NCBI GenBank assembly: GCA_021234155.1
Contig: JAJEKV010000060.1
Span: 4,140,451-4,204,450 of the forward strand
DNA length: 64,000 nucleotides
Source of the DNA: Isoetes taiwanensis
Lineage: Eukaryota; Streptophyta; Lycopodiopsida; Isoetales; Isoetaceae
Direction: 5' to 3'
Shown: piece by piece, positions 45,213 through 55,563 of the stretch
How positions within the stretch are numbered: the stretch's first letter is position 1
Layout: every line of letters starts with the position of its first letter
Program-made: the position numbers and the translations under genes
Notes under the pieces: generated by a model
What the model saw: the letters and a program-made list of their open reading frames with translations, nothing else
What the model was told of the DNA's origin: nothing
Database searches by the model: none

Positions 45213-45988
45213 TTCGTTGTGGGCTGCGAACTTCAAAAGGTGCTATAGTAGAAAAGGAAGTTGATGCATAAGGCCCAAAGAAGGTGACGGAATTTTGGGC
45301 AATCAATGCTTCGGCATCGATGGTTTCTTGAGATTTACGCAACTTTGACAAGGGGCAAAGGGAAAAGTTCTGACCAGAAGTGTATCGCACATCACATTTG
45401 TGTTCGAGCACAAAGAACAATAGCAGAAAATTGCACATGTTAATTAAAGAGACAGGTTAACCCGAAGAAGTGATGGTATGTGCGGATATTGACAAGGTTC
45501 TCGCTTCATGATTTTTACATGGGAAATGAACAACTTACACCGAATCCACTTTCCATTGAGCGATTCTTGGTGTATATCAGGGAGCGGGTAGGGTTCTTAG
45601 CTTCCGGCTCATTTATCGGGTTCTATAACTTCCTGCACGGACCTCCTTTGCTAGCAACAAGGCCGTGCTTTCGGTTCACAAAAGCGTAATCAATCAATCC
45701 CTTCTTAAGCCCTAATATTGTATTATCTTCTGCAGTGTTTCCACAGTTGTAACTACATCATGGCTGGATGATTGTTAGTGCTTGGCTCTATGGCTCTCAT
45801 TTTCCGACCATTATTTTTGTCCGCAAAGCCGAAGCCACCGGACTTCTCTAACCGTGGAGTATATAGAGAGGTAGAAACAAATGGAGATTTTGGAATGGAA
45901 CTTTACATGCCTTCCCCGGGGAAAGAGGCAATTTGTCGCTTTATAAGTCGCAAATGGGGCTTCAATCTTGCATCGAGATTATCGCCAT
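45213..45988 (-). pseudogene. Fibrillin fragment, copy 2, damaged
   Basis: Exon 2 remnant 45213-45385 ([25 protein letters not shown]) lacks its donor because the inversion junction cuts it. Exon 1 is 45539-45988, with many one- or two-base changes at CAG/CTG sites against 15361-15809 (for example 45540 ACCGAATCC for ACCAGAATCC) that break the frame. It is the same family as copy 1 and cannot code as it stands. Confidence 0.8.
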
Positions 45989-46340
45989 AATAAATCTGGT
46001 CTGATCAACCAAGCCCTTGAATGCAGATGAAGAAAGTTGCCAGATCCGTGAGAGAAGTATATCATGTTGAATTCATTTTTACTGTTAAAATATTATTCTT
46101 TTCAATTCCATGATCCATCTCATGTGATAATGTACGGCAACAGAAAGAGAATTCAAATGCAACAACTCGACTTATAAAATTCACCATGAAAATTTATATT
46201 AGCAAAGAATTTTAGTATGTACAACTTGGAGGCTGTCACATGTTAATCGTTCATTATATCAAGAAACTTACTTGTGAACATCATTTCCTCTTTACCATAA
46301 GTATTGTTGCCGACGAAATAATTAGAAGGAATAGCCACAA

Positions 46341-46584
46341 GACATTTTAGAGAAGGCCACCGCCATAGCCATCGGTGTACGTGGTCGGGCCGGGGTTCAA
46401 GCTTCAGATAGCGGGGCTGCAAATGTGGTCGTATCCAACATTTGGTGCTTGATTTTTTTGCTGCAAAAGCCTTACTTATTTGTTTGACTCTTATTGTAGT
46501 GTTCCGGCACAGTTAAGTTCGCCTAATTGCATAAATATCAAATTATTCTCTTCTTATTAGGTTTAAAACTTCAATTTGGGTTTA
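46341..46584 (+). repeat. Block G remnant before outer transposon copy 2
   Basis: It corresponds to 17423-17666. The 1,260 bp of 16163-17422 is missing at an AG microhomology (CACAAG/ACATTTT). It ends in TTTA (46581-46584), the transposon target duplication. Confidence 0.85.
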
Positions 46585-46825
46585 GGGTGTAAATATGGTA
46601 ATGCTACCCAAAAAAACGCGAAAGCACTTAGCACCTAAAGCACTTCCAAGCACTTAGCAACCCGTAGTTATACCTCCCACAATCTCGACCTCGGTTCCCG
46701 CGCGCACCTAGCTTCCAGGCACCTTCCTTTTTTTTTGATCCCAATTTGTGTTTCTTTTGCTCTGTTTTTCTCCCGCTCACATCATAGATCAATTATCCGG
46801 AACTTACATTCGTGAATCGATTACA

Positions 46826-48668
46826 ATGGTAGAGGAGGCAAAGATTCAAATCTTGAGGATTTCGAAAGGATACACCCTTTCAAACCATGGTTTGCAGCCT
46901 CGAGAGCGATTCAATTGGGCGGCAAATAATGTTACACAAGAACAATGGGAATCGGTTTGGCAAGAACCCCTCAATCCCAAGTCGGTCGACACTAAAGTTC
47001 TTTGCTATTCAGCCACATCCGAAGGCCAAATTGGACAGGTTTGTTAAGGATTCTTTATCCGGATGGGATTTCAAACAATGAAGTCGAGGAAGCAATTTGC
47101 CCTTGCATTTGCTTGGGAAAATTGCCAAGAAGGTCTTGAAGATCCCGAAGGCCATCAAATCAATTGGGCTGCATATGGTGCAATGTGTTATGGTTTACGT
47201 GCATAGCAGGTAGAGTTCGGGTGTTAAAGAGAAACAAGAAATTGATTCAAAGCCTGGCCGAGCAAAAAGAGGTAGCAAGTAGTAAACTTGATCGAGACAA
47301 ACTTGAAACCTAATCTGCAGATAGTGACAGAGAATCTGAAAAACTTATGATCAAGAAAACTCGGATGGAAAAGAAATGCGGGATATAGTTGTTAGCCCCG
47401 GCAAACAAGAAAAGTTAAATGACAAAATTTTTAAAAGGCTAACCGAAAAAGACACAAAGATGGAACAATTGAAATCACCGCTTGTTGAAAAGAGGGGCAT
47501 GTTCATGACACAGAAGTAGAACAGAAAATAAAGGAGTTGGAGAGAAAGTTAATGTTTGAGGAGTTTGCCGCAGAGTCCATGGAGTCATTATGCGGACACT
47601 GAGATCCGTGATCTGATTTTGAAGAAGGGAAATTTGGAGGCGTAATTAATTCAACCGGATGGTGACATCAAGGCACCAAGGAATATGCAAAAAACCTTGA
47701 CAGGTCTAGGAGACATCAACAATTCAACTTTACGCATCAACACCATCAAGAGAAATCTTCCGTGGTTTTTACAAAATTTTTTGTAATGCTTGTGGTTTGG
47801 GATTTCCCGATAAGTACAAGCTTTCTTTAATTCTTGATTGCTCACATGAATATCATGTGATGTGTGTTTGCCTTGTTAAAGGAAGGCAAATGTTTGAAAT
47901 GTGAATGCCTAGTTCACAAGACCTTTATGTTGAGCTTGGCTTGAGCATTCCTTGCGATTGAGCGTGTTGCTTCCTTTGATCCTAGATTAAGTTTCGTGAA
48001 ATCAGATTTGGGATCAAATACAGGTCGGGCAATTGAAGATGTAGTAGATGTGCAATCGACCAATTGAAGTCCCCGGATGTGCAATCGACCAATTGAAGTT
48101 CCCTTCTACTAGCACGAAGAGAAGAAGGTTGAGACATGTCGGGGATGATTCTGATATTGAAACAGAAATGTTCTCGAACAGTGTGACCCCAATGCGCTTA
48201 AGAAGTGGCGTGAAATTTCCGGAAGAAACAAAGGTCGCCTGTGACGAGGAGATTGAGTATGTCTTAGACACTCCAACCCGGAAGAAGCGGAAGCAAGATC
48301 AAGAAGAAAAAAGCTGATGTGGTTGTGAAGAAGACAGGGGAAGGAAAAGAAGACATTGAATAAAGAAGAGACTAGCAAAAGAAAGGAGGTGGCAAGGCCA
48401 AAGCAAATTTGCTCGCACCAAAGCCAAGGTTACTAGAAAGTATCCTTTGAGAAGGAGAGGTCAAAAGAATGATGGGAATGATGCAGGGCAACAGAACTTG
48501 CAAGGCAATGAAGAAGAGGTTGAGAAGGATGTCATGGACAACATAAACTCAACCCTTGCTGATATTGCAGTGCGTGGGTTTGAAAGTTCAAAAGAAGTTC
48601 ATGAAGAGCGACCAATACTAGAACTCGCACCAAATGTACAAGCCGCAAAGACTATCTGTACAAGATAA
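46826..48668 (+). CDS. Transposon gene A, copy 2
   Basis: This is the counterpart of 17908-19760 (MVEEAK... start, LSNHGLQP, NNVTQEQWES, the Lys/Arg-rich tail and KTICTR end). The RING-H2-like segment is at about 47790-47915 and is damaged in the CSHEYHVMC region (TGTTTGCC for TGCTGCC). Breaks at about 46842, 46905, 47020 and 47205 lie where copy 1 reads CAG or CTG, so no long open frame survives. It is useful mainly for repairing the reading of copy 1. Confidence 0.6.
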
Positions 48669-48943
48669 AGGTACAAAACTTGCAGCAATGATTGAATCCA
48701 TGAGGGGGAAAAACAACATCCCCTTGAGCAGAATAATTCATTCCTGATTGTTTAATTTGAATTCTTAAATTATTGTATTCATTATTTGAGTTGTCTTCTG
48801 TAATCTTCAGGGAGTGACCAAGTAGTCCAAAGTGATGAGGACTTAAATGTATCCCAATTAACTTCCAGGTCTTGTGCTTTTTTAATTTAATCTCAATATT
48901 TGTACTTGAATTTGGGTGTGTATTCACTTGATTAATGTTGTGA

Positions 48944-49760
48944 ATGTTAGGTCCATCAAGTACAAAGTGTAAATGTAGCTTCAAGTTCCACCGCAGACCG
49001 CCAATTGTTATTAGGCAAAAGAGATTGCTGATTCTAGATCTTAATGGCATTCTCGTGAAGAGCTTTAGAAGAAGCAATCAATTGAGGGATGATCTTAAAA
49101 AGATAAACCCTCAATTATTAAAATCATCAACAACTAACAAAGTAGTTGTATTCAGGCCGGGAGTACATGCTTTCTTGGAGGAAGCATCTTACTGGTATGA
49201 CTTAGCCATTTGGTCCTCTATGAACAGATTTAATGTTCATGAGGTGCTTGATGTCCTATGTCCCGCTAAGAAAGACAAATTCATCTTCATTTGGGACCGT
49301 TTTCGTGATGAGATGCCTTTCAAGTATCCTTTGGAGTCTTCTAATCCTATTTTTATGAAGCCACTCCATAAGGTATATGCAGCTTTCCCCGAGTATGGCG
49401 TAAATGTAATTATTGCGGATGATGAGGTTTACAAGACATTTCATCCCCACCATTTACTTCCATCATGGTGCCTACTTTCACCGTCGACCAACCGATGAAA
49501 TTCGATGTTTATTTGCTTCCAATACTTAGACAGTGTCACATCTTTGAAGATACTTTTAGTCATGTCTTGAAGAATAACACTAGAGCGTAATGTTATACAA
49601 GTATTTCCCTGGGTGTTCTTGAAGAATTATTCCAAAGGACATTGGAGCGTATAAGAAACTGGCGGTCAAAGCATCTTTGCAAGGGCCGATTCGATGGTTA
49701 GTTGATGCACATCGAAATGTCTTGATCTTGAGACCAGGTTGGTTCATCTACGAAGTTTTT
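48944..49760 (+). CDS. Transposon gene B (FCP1/HAD-like), copy 2
   Basis: This copy is open for 184 codons from ATG 48944 (MLGPSSTKCKCSFKFHRRPP) through LLILDLNGILVKS, VVFRPGVHAFLEEASYWYDL, AIWSSMNRFNVHEVLDVLCP, FIFIWDRFRDEMPF and VIIADDEVYKTFHPHHLLPS. It gives the clearest reading of the FCP1-like domain. The C-terminal 90 residues are broken at CAG/CTG sites (about 49490-49760) but open in copy 1. It is a HAD-type fold with Asn in place of the second Asp of DxDxT. The nuclear phosphatase role is inference. Confidence 0.72.
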
Positions 49761-50440
49761 TAGATTCCCCGATCCCGGTATAAACTTTGTAAATTGCCTC
49801 AATTTTGTTACATAGAGGCATGTAACTATGTGAGTGCAGATTTGCCTCCATTTTGTACAGATACTATGAGAGTAATATATCTTCAATGTAATATATCTTC
49901 ATTCTCTTTCATTATGTGTTCTCGTATGAATTTTCTTGAAATTGCAAAGTTAACTGTGCAGATGTTATGCTTTCCCAATTCAAGAAAAAATAGTTTAGAC
50001 TATAAGACTCCTCACAGCCACAACCCAAACCTTTTGCAAATGATTTTAATCTTGGCAGGAACTCAAAGGAGTTGAGAAGATGTGGATTGAATTTGGACTG
50101 AAGTATTGCATCAGACCTTGTTCATATTGATGACACTGACCAGGTCAAAATTTGGTCAATGTCCCTGGCCGAAGTCAATTTTTTGCAGACATGTCTAAGC
50201 TGGGAATTTTTGGACTCTGAATAAAAGCAAGATATGTAGAACTAATTTGAAAAGTAATCAAATGCTGAAGAACAAATGTGAACAGTAATCAAATGCTGTG
50301 GTGCACAGATAATTGAAAAAAAGAGAAAATTTTCACATTAATAACACAATAGCCTGCAGGCTCGAGTTTAAAAGACATCTGGGCCTGCAAATTACAAAAT
50401 TGGAGCAAAATTACAAAAAGGATGAAGATGGATGGCCTAC

Positions 50441-51189
50441 TCAAAATTGGTAGGTGTCTAAGTACTTGAAGTCTTCAAAGAAATCAGGCTGGATTATTGT
50501 CAGCCTGCTTGGCTGATTCCACCATTCAACACTGTCAATGAGGTACTCAGGATTGCAGGTTGCCATATTTAGCAGAATCAAATTACCATAAGCATCTGCC
50601 TGACCTCTATGATAGTAATAGCATTCTCTGTAATGATCAAACTGAGCAGAAGTCATGAGAGGGTTGTTCCTTTCTATGAAGTAGTACAGCACTGCCAACT
50701 GGTAAGTTGCTTTACAAAATTCAACTGCCCATTTTTTCTCCTTCTCTGGCACAACTCGGTCCCTTAAATTGTACCTGCTCTTATCACTTTCCTTCAAGAC
50801 ATGATCTATATCTGCTAGAAGATTCTCAAAAAGTCTCTTTCCTTTGCCTTTACCAGTTCCTGAAGAACTAGCAACTGACCCACTTCCAGATTTCTTGAGC
50901 TGTGCAAACAGCCTTGCCTCTGCAAAGTCACAGCCTGTATCCAAAGTTTTTTTGCAGCTTTCTAGGTATTGTTTGAAAAGCCTAGCAGTAGGAGGCCACT
51001 GCCTTTTAAGGGAATCCAATTCACGAGCAAATGTAGCATTTGTCTTGATCACATACCTCGGCCTGTGGGGACCCTGTTATTAAGAACTCCTCGATCATCC
51101 AGAACTGGCAACACACCATCTGGGCCCGGGTCTTTGGTTAAATTATCCCAAGCAGGAGGATAAAAGGAGAAATAATCAAGCTCGGCCAT
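50441..51189 (-). CDS. Transposon gene C, copy 2
   Basis: This copy is nearly identical to 21534-22283. It is open from about 51052 to the stop at 50441; upstream, a break near 51070 (GACCCTGTTATTAAG for GACCCCTGTGTACAAG) separates the MAELDYFSFYPPAW start (ATG 51187-51189) from the rest. The family is unknown (see copy 1). Confidence 0.7.
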
Positions 51190-51504
51190 TTTTCTGTGAG
51201 ATGGATCCAAGCGGAGAGACCGGGTAGATCAAGGCGGAGATGAGCGGCTTCTAGGTTAAAAGAATTCTGAATGCATTTTCGGGTTTAAAGAATTTGCCAT
51301 TAAGACTGGCGAATGGGCAGGAGAAAACAACAAAGGGCAATTGAAACGAGAAATTCTCCCACCTTGAAGAATTACATCAACTTCGCCAACAATTCTTGTT
51401 CAAATCTCCTCCAATCCCTTCACCAACCTCCCAAAGATCGTAATTCAGAATTAACCTCCCAAGATAGTCAAATTTTGAAGACTCTACCTCCCGAGAAAAG
51501 CCCA

Positions 51505-51548
51505 GAATAAAGTCTTTGTAAGTGCTTTAAGTGCTTTAAGTGCTGTGG
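51505..51548. repeat. AAGTGCT array between genes C and D, copy 2
   Basis: GTAAGTGCTTTAAGTGCTTT followed by AAGTGCTGTGG gives three clear units at 10-bp spacing. A fourth is damaged (AAGTCTTTG for AAGTGCTG). Confidence 0.8.
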
Positions 51549-51643
51549 CAGCAGAATTCAGAACATGCTAAAGACAACCAAAAAAAAGGGAAAATACCTT
51601 TTGATCCTGCAGTTTGCATCCATTATACTTCATCCATTACCTT

Positions 51644-54600
51644 CTATGAGGTAGTTGGAATACTACTCATGATTTGTTGGCAAGTGTCTTCATCCATGGT
51701 ATACATGTTAGAGTCATCTTCATCCGATACATGTCAAACTTTGACAGTCTTACAAGATGGCTATAAACACTTGCCTCAGGTTTGTCCTCCATCAGCTCAA
51801 AATTTAGACTACCTGGAATTTGTTTGTAATAAAGTCCCGAGACAATAACTTCTTCTACCCCAAACACATTCCCCCATCCATCCTTATAATTTTCTAGCAA
51901 AGTATTCTTTGCTTCAGTGCACCTAAGCACATAAAAATCTACCCCTTCTTCATTACCTTCTTCAGCATTTATAGCAAAATTATCCCCCACTTCTATCATG
52001 GAACTCATTACATCATCTTCATCCTCTTCTTCTTCCTCAATATCAAACTCGGCCTCTTCTTCATTTTCAATGTTGTCGCCTGTATTCCTAGGCTCCTTTA
52101 ACCTCAACTCACTGTTCTCCCAATCACCAATTCGACTCACATACACACATTTATCCCACTTGAATTGAATGCAATAGTTGCAAAAGCATGACAATGGTCT
52201 ATAAGCTACCTTCAAAGAGTTTTCCTTGTCACATGGCCTAATGCGCTTGAATCTTTGTTGTTCCCTTCAAGGTATGGCATTCAATTCTTTCAGATCTATC
52301 AATGTTTGAAGACTCCACCTCCCAGAATAACCTGTAACATCAAGTGCTGTAAGTGCTTTAAGTGCTGGACAGCAGAATTCAGACTTGTCTAAAAACAACA
52401 AAAAAAAAGGAATAATACCTTTTGATATCATTATCAGATGGATGATTTTGAAAGTACAATTGGAGAAAATTAACAACCTCATGTGCACACTGCAGTTTGC
52501 ATCCATTGTACTTCATTTGCTCTTGAGTTAGTACCCTCTTTATAATCGCACCAAAGACCATCATGCTCACCTTTGCCATGTGAGCTAGCAAAAAAATTCC
52601 ATAGGAGATCCTTACCCTTTCTCCCATAAAATCTACCAAGAAAATGGAATGGTCTTGAAGACTTGAACTGTGAAGAACAGCCATCACTCCAAAATACATG
52701 TTTCTTATATTCAATTCCAATACTTTGCAACCAATCAAAGATGCATTTGTAGACAATGTTGGACAAATTCTCGTGTCATGTGTTTTGTCATCACTAATAT
52801 AGAAATGAGTCTCCTTCACAATACCTTTGAGAGTTTGTTTTTCTCTTTTCCTTGGCCGGAGTCCTTGTTCTTCTTGTTCAAGCTCTCTTCCTCTCTCTTC
52901 CTTCTTTCTTCTTCTTCTTCTTTCTTCATCCTCCCGTAAGTAATATGCACTAGAATTGACACCTGATCAAGATGCCAATGACGAGATTGAGCTTCTGTTG
53001 GATCTTAAATCCGTAATTTTCTGCAAAGTCTATGACAGAAACAATAGTATCATCTGGTATGGTTGCCAAGCATTTCTTGAATTCCTTAGCTTGCCAATGA
53101 GCTTTATAATTATGTGGAACAAAAGACTTCATAGTCTTTTTTGCATGCTCATTAAATTCAAAAGGATCGCCTGCCTTTGTAGGCCAATCTAGTAACCTTT
53201 GCGGGTTTCTTAGATAGCTTGGCGAAGATTCTTTCTTTGGACTTCTTCTTGTCGACAGTTCAATGTCAAATGATTAGCTCAACTCCTAAAAAGTAATATG
53301 CTTGAATTTGATAGTTAGTACCTTTTCAAATACTTTCCATTGGACATTGATAGACTTTTGCTTGTTCCTCTCTTTAGGACATGTTGGCAACCTGCAATAC
53401 AAAAACAATAATGGCAGATGTATCGATTCTGATAACTTTCCCAATTCAAGAAAAAAAAAACAGTCTAGACTCTAAGACTCCTTACAGCCACAACCTAATG
53501 GTTTTGCAAATGATTTTAATCTTGGCATGAACTCAAAGGGGCTGAGAATATGTGGATTGATCCGGATCAAGTCTTGCATCGAGCTTGTTGAAAATGATCA
53601 CACCGACCGGGTCAAGAATTGGTCAATGTCCCCGGCGTAATCCAAGATTTTGCACATCACTCTAATAGGATAATTTTGGAATTCTATCACCGGATTAGAC
53701 TCGACAACTCAGTAGAATACCCGCAAACCTTAGTGCTTCAAATAAAAGCAAGGCACAATGTGATTTAGTTCTGAGACTTAGTTATTTCAAGGTAGCGGAC
53801 TTTGAAATTTCGTGAGAACATAAATCTGCAGGCATGAACACTCAATCTTTTCCTCAGTTTGAGTGAAGCCGAGCATTCCTATCAAGCGGGGACACTCACA
53901 TACAACCCGGACAAGATAACTCGTTGAGGAAAAGATGACCAAGACTATCGACAGAAACAAGGTTTAGATTAGATACTACTTAAAAGTAATGTACAAGCAA
54001 AAAAAACCATATTTACTTCTTTAACCCACACTTTGTACAAGTCCGCATCAAACACACGTGCTTATGCCACTCTTCACTCTCATCCTTTTGGCACACCACC
54101 ATTCTCCAATAATCACTAGTTGATTTAATGGTGTTCTCCTTTGCCATACGATCCTGACTGGGCCACAAACTTTGCACTTACATTTACATTCCTTGTGAAC
54201 ACCATGAGGATCTGTCCTCATATTATTGATGGCCTGCCTTACAAATTCTAAATGCAAATGGTATTGGCAAGAACAGGTCTCCCTTTCTTTTAATTTTCTA
54301 ATGTAGCTTGGCTTCCCCGGTTTCAAAAAGCCCTTTGGGACATCTTCATATCTGGATGTTCCTTCTTGAAACCAAGATATAGTTGAACCTGCACAATGAA
54401 AAAATTTAGTTACTTTCTAAACAAAAAGAAAGAAAGAAAGCATTCAAAATGTATGGTCGAAACTATACCTGTGTCATCTCTAGCAGATGAATAGGATGAT
54501 CAATTTTCTCACCTTTATCATTCAAATGCTTCCTCACATGCTTCTTATAAGGTGATACTCACGGTATTTTCATCCCAATACTTCCCGACCGTGGCTATTT

Positions 54601-55230
54601 CTTCAGTCATTTGTGAAGGCATCTTTTCTTCTCTTCCTTCCAAACATTGACCGGGGGCCGGCTTGAGGATTCGCAAAAATTGCCTTCTAAATGCCATGGC
54701 AACAGTTTTTCGTGGAATAGATAGAACCCTTGAAATTGCAGATTGATTGATCCCCAGGCCCGAACAGCCATTTGTAGAGTGCTCTTTCTTGCTTGCAAAA
54801 TATCAGTTTTTCTTTGCATTTTTGGGCCTGCGCATTGTCTCTGGACATTGGAAATCATGGTATGCATTACAGCCAGGTTTCTTGGGATCCGTAATTCTCC
54901 TTGCAATGGTAAATGTGTATTTCTCTTCAAAAGTCTTTGAAGAATTCTCCCTTTGTCTAAATCCTCTGAAACATTCCTCACAATGTGATTAAAAGAGTCA
55001 GTTAGCTCTTTTGACAGCTCTTGCAACCTTCTATCACTGAGAAAATGTTTTCTCTTCTTCTCATTTGGTGCAATGTTTTCTTTTTCCTTTAGTTTCAATC
55101 TCTTTCTGGATTCTCTCTTCCTCTTGGCTTCAAAATCCAGATAAATTCTCCTTTCCTGATCAGCAATGCTCTCGGAATTAGAATTGGGATTGGCATTCGG
55201 ATTGAGAATTGCAAGTGAATTATCAGTCAT
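51644..55230 (-). CDS. Transposon gene D: DDE transposase, copy 2
   Basis: This is the uninterrupted transposase gene. Exons: 54469-55230 (ATG 55228-55230, MTDNSLAILNPNANP), 54017-54388, 53322-53391 (LPTCPKERNKQKSINVQWK), 52419 to about 53250, and 51644-52331. Catalytic Asp 1 is at about 53029 (IDFAENY), Asp 2 at 52683-52685 (FWSDGCSSQ), and Glu at 52566-52568 (HGKGEHDG), a DD38E spacing. The exon 2 cysteine cluster and the C-terminal SCFCNYC...C (in RPLSCFCNYC) suggest zinc binding. The acidic stretch EFDIEEEEEDEDD follows. Total about 750-800 residues. Frame breaks (for example 54590, 54665, 52545, 52240) coincide with CAG/CTG sites that copy 1 reads differently, so the gene may be intact in reality. 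AAGTGCT arrays lie in its last intron (about 52343) and just past its stop (51515). Confidence 0.82.
52340..52375. repeat. AAGTGCT array in last intron of gene D, copy 2
   Basis: AAGTGCTGTAAGTGCTTTAA followed by GTGCTGGAC gives three units, matching 23432-23472. Confidence 0.8.
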
Positions 55231-55469
55231 GAGAACAGATCAAAGATTGAATTGGATTGGAATTGAAGACAGCCAGGAAAATCTCGTTACAGGAAATCTT
55301 CGAAAGAATGACAACCAAGAATTTCCCTCCAAGAATCCGGCCATCTAGAAATCCCGCCAAACATGAAAATTCATCTCCCAATTCACGCGGGATCATCCAT
55401 GTCATCGATCCCTACCTCCACGGGATGATCCGTTCTATTTCTGGAGTAATCATCAAACGATGTCGTTGA

Positions 55470-55563
55470 ACGAAAAAGCACTCGAGGGTAAAGCACCTAA
55501 AGCACTTACAGCACTTGTCCGGACAGTGCTTTTTGGGTAGCATTACCATATTTACACCCTTTA
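55470..55563. repeat. Right subterminal array, terminal inverted repeat and TSD, copy 2
   Basis: AAAGCACTC, AAAGCACCT, AAAGCACTT, CAGCACTT and inverted CAGTGCTTT lie between 55475 and 55532. The terminal repeat ends CACCC at 55559 and is followed by TTTA at 55560-55563. Confidence 0.9.

Larger units (their letters stand above)
41709..46340 (+). repeat. Block B, copy 2, internally rearranged
   Basis: It matches 9441-11990 directly to 44256, then carries 14066-15009 inverted (44257-45212), then 15013-16162 directly. The 2.1 kb holding most of the BiP gene (about 11990-14065) is missing. It then jumps to the equivalent of 17423 at 46341. Confidence 0.88.
46585..55559. mobile_element. Outer TIR DNA transposon, copy 2 (uninterrupted)
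   Basis: Ends, TTTA duplication (46581-46584, 55560-55563) and gene order are those of copy 1, without the inner element: 8,975 bp. It shows the natural organisation: A and B on plus from the left end, C and D on minus from the right end, converging in the middle. It sits at the same host site as copy 1, so it arose by duplication of the whole region, not by a separate insertion. Identity with copy 1 is near perfect at 49794-51060 but peppered with CAG/CTG-site differences elsewhere. Confidence 0.92.

Noticed and set aside
51644-55230. Assignment of gene D to the KDZ (Kyakuja-Dileera-Zisupton) or PIF/Harbinger groups
   Set aside because: The motifs I recall for those groups are not seen, and a 4-bp TTTA duplication does not fit the 3-bp Harbinger rule; left unassigned.
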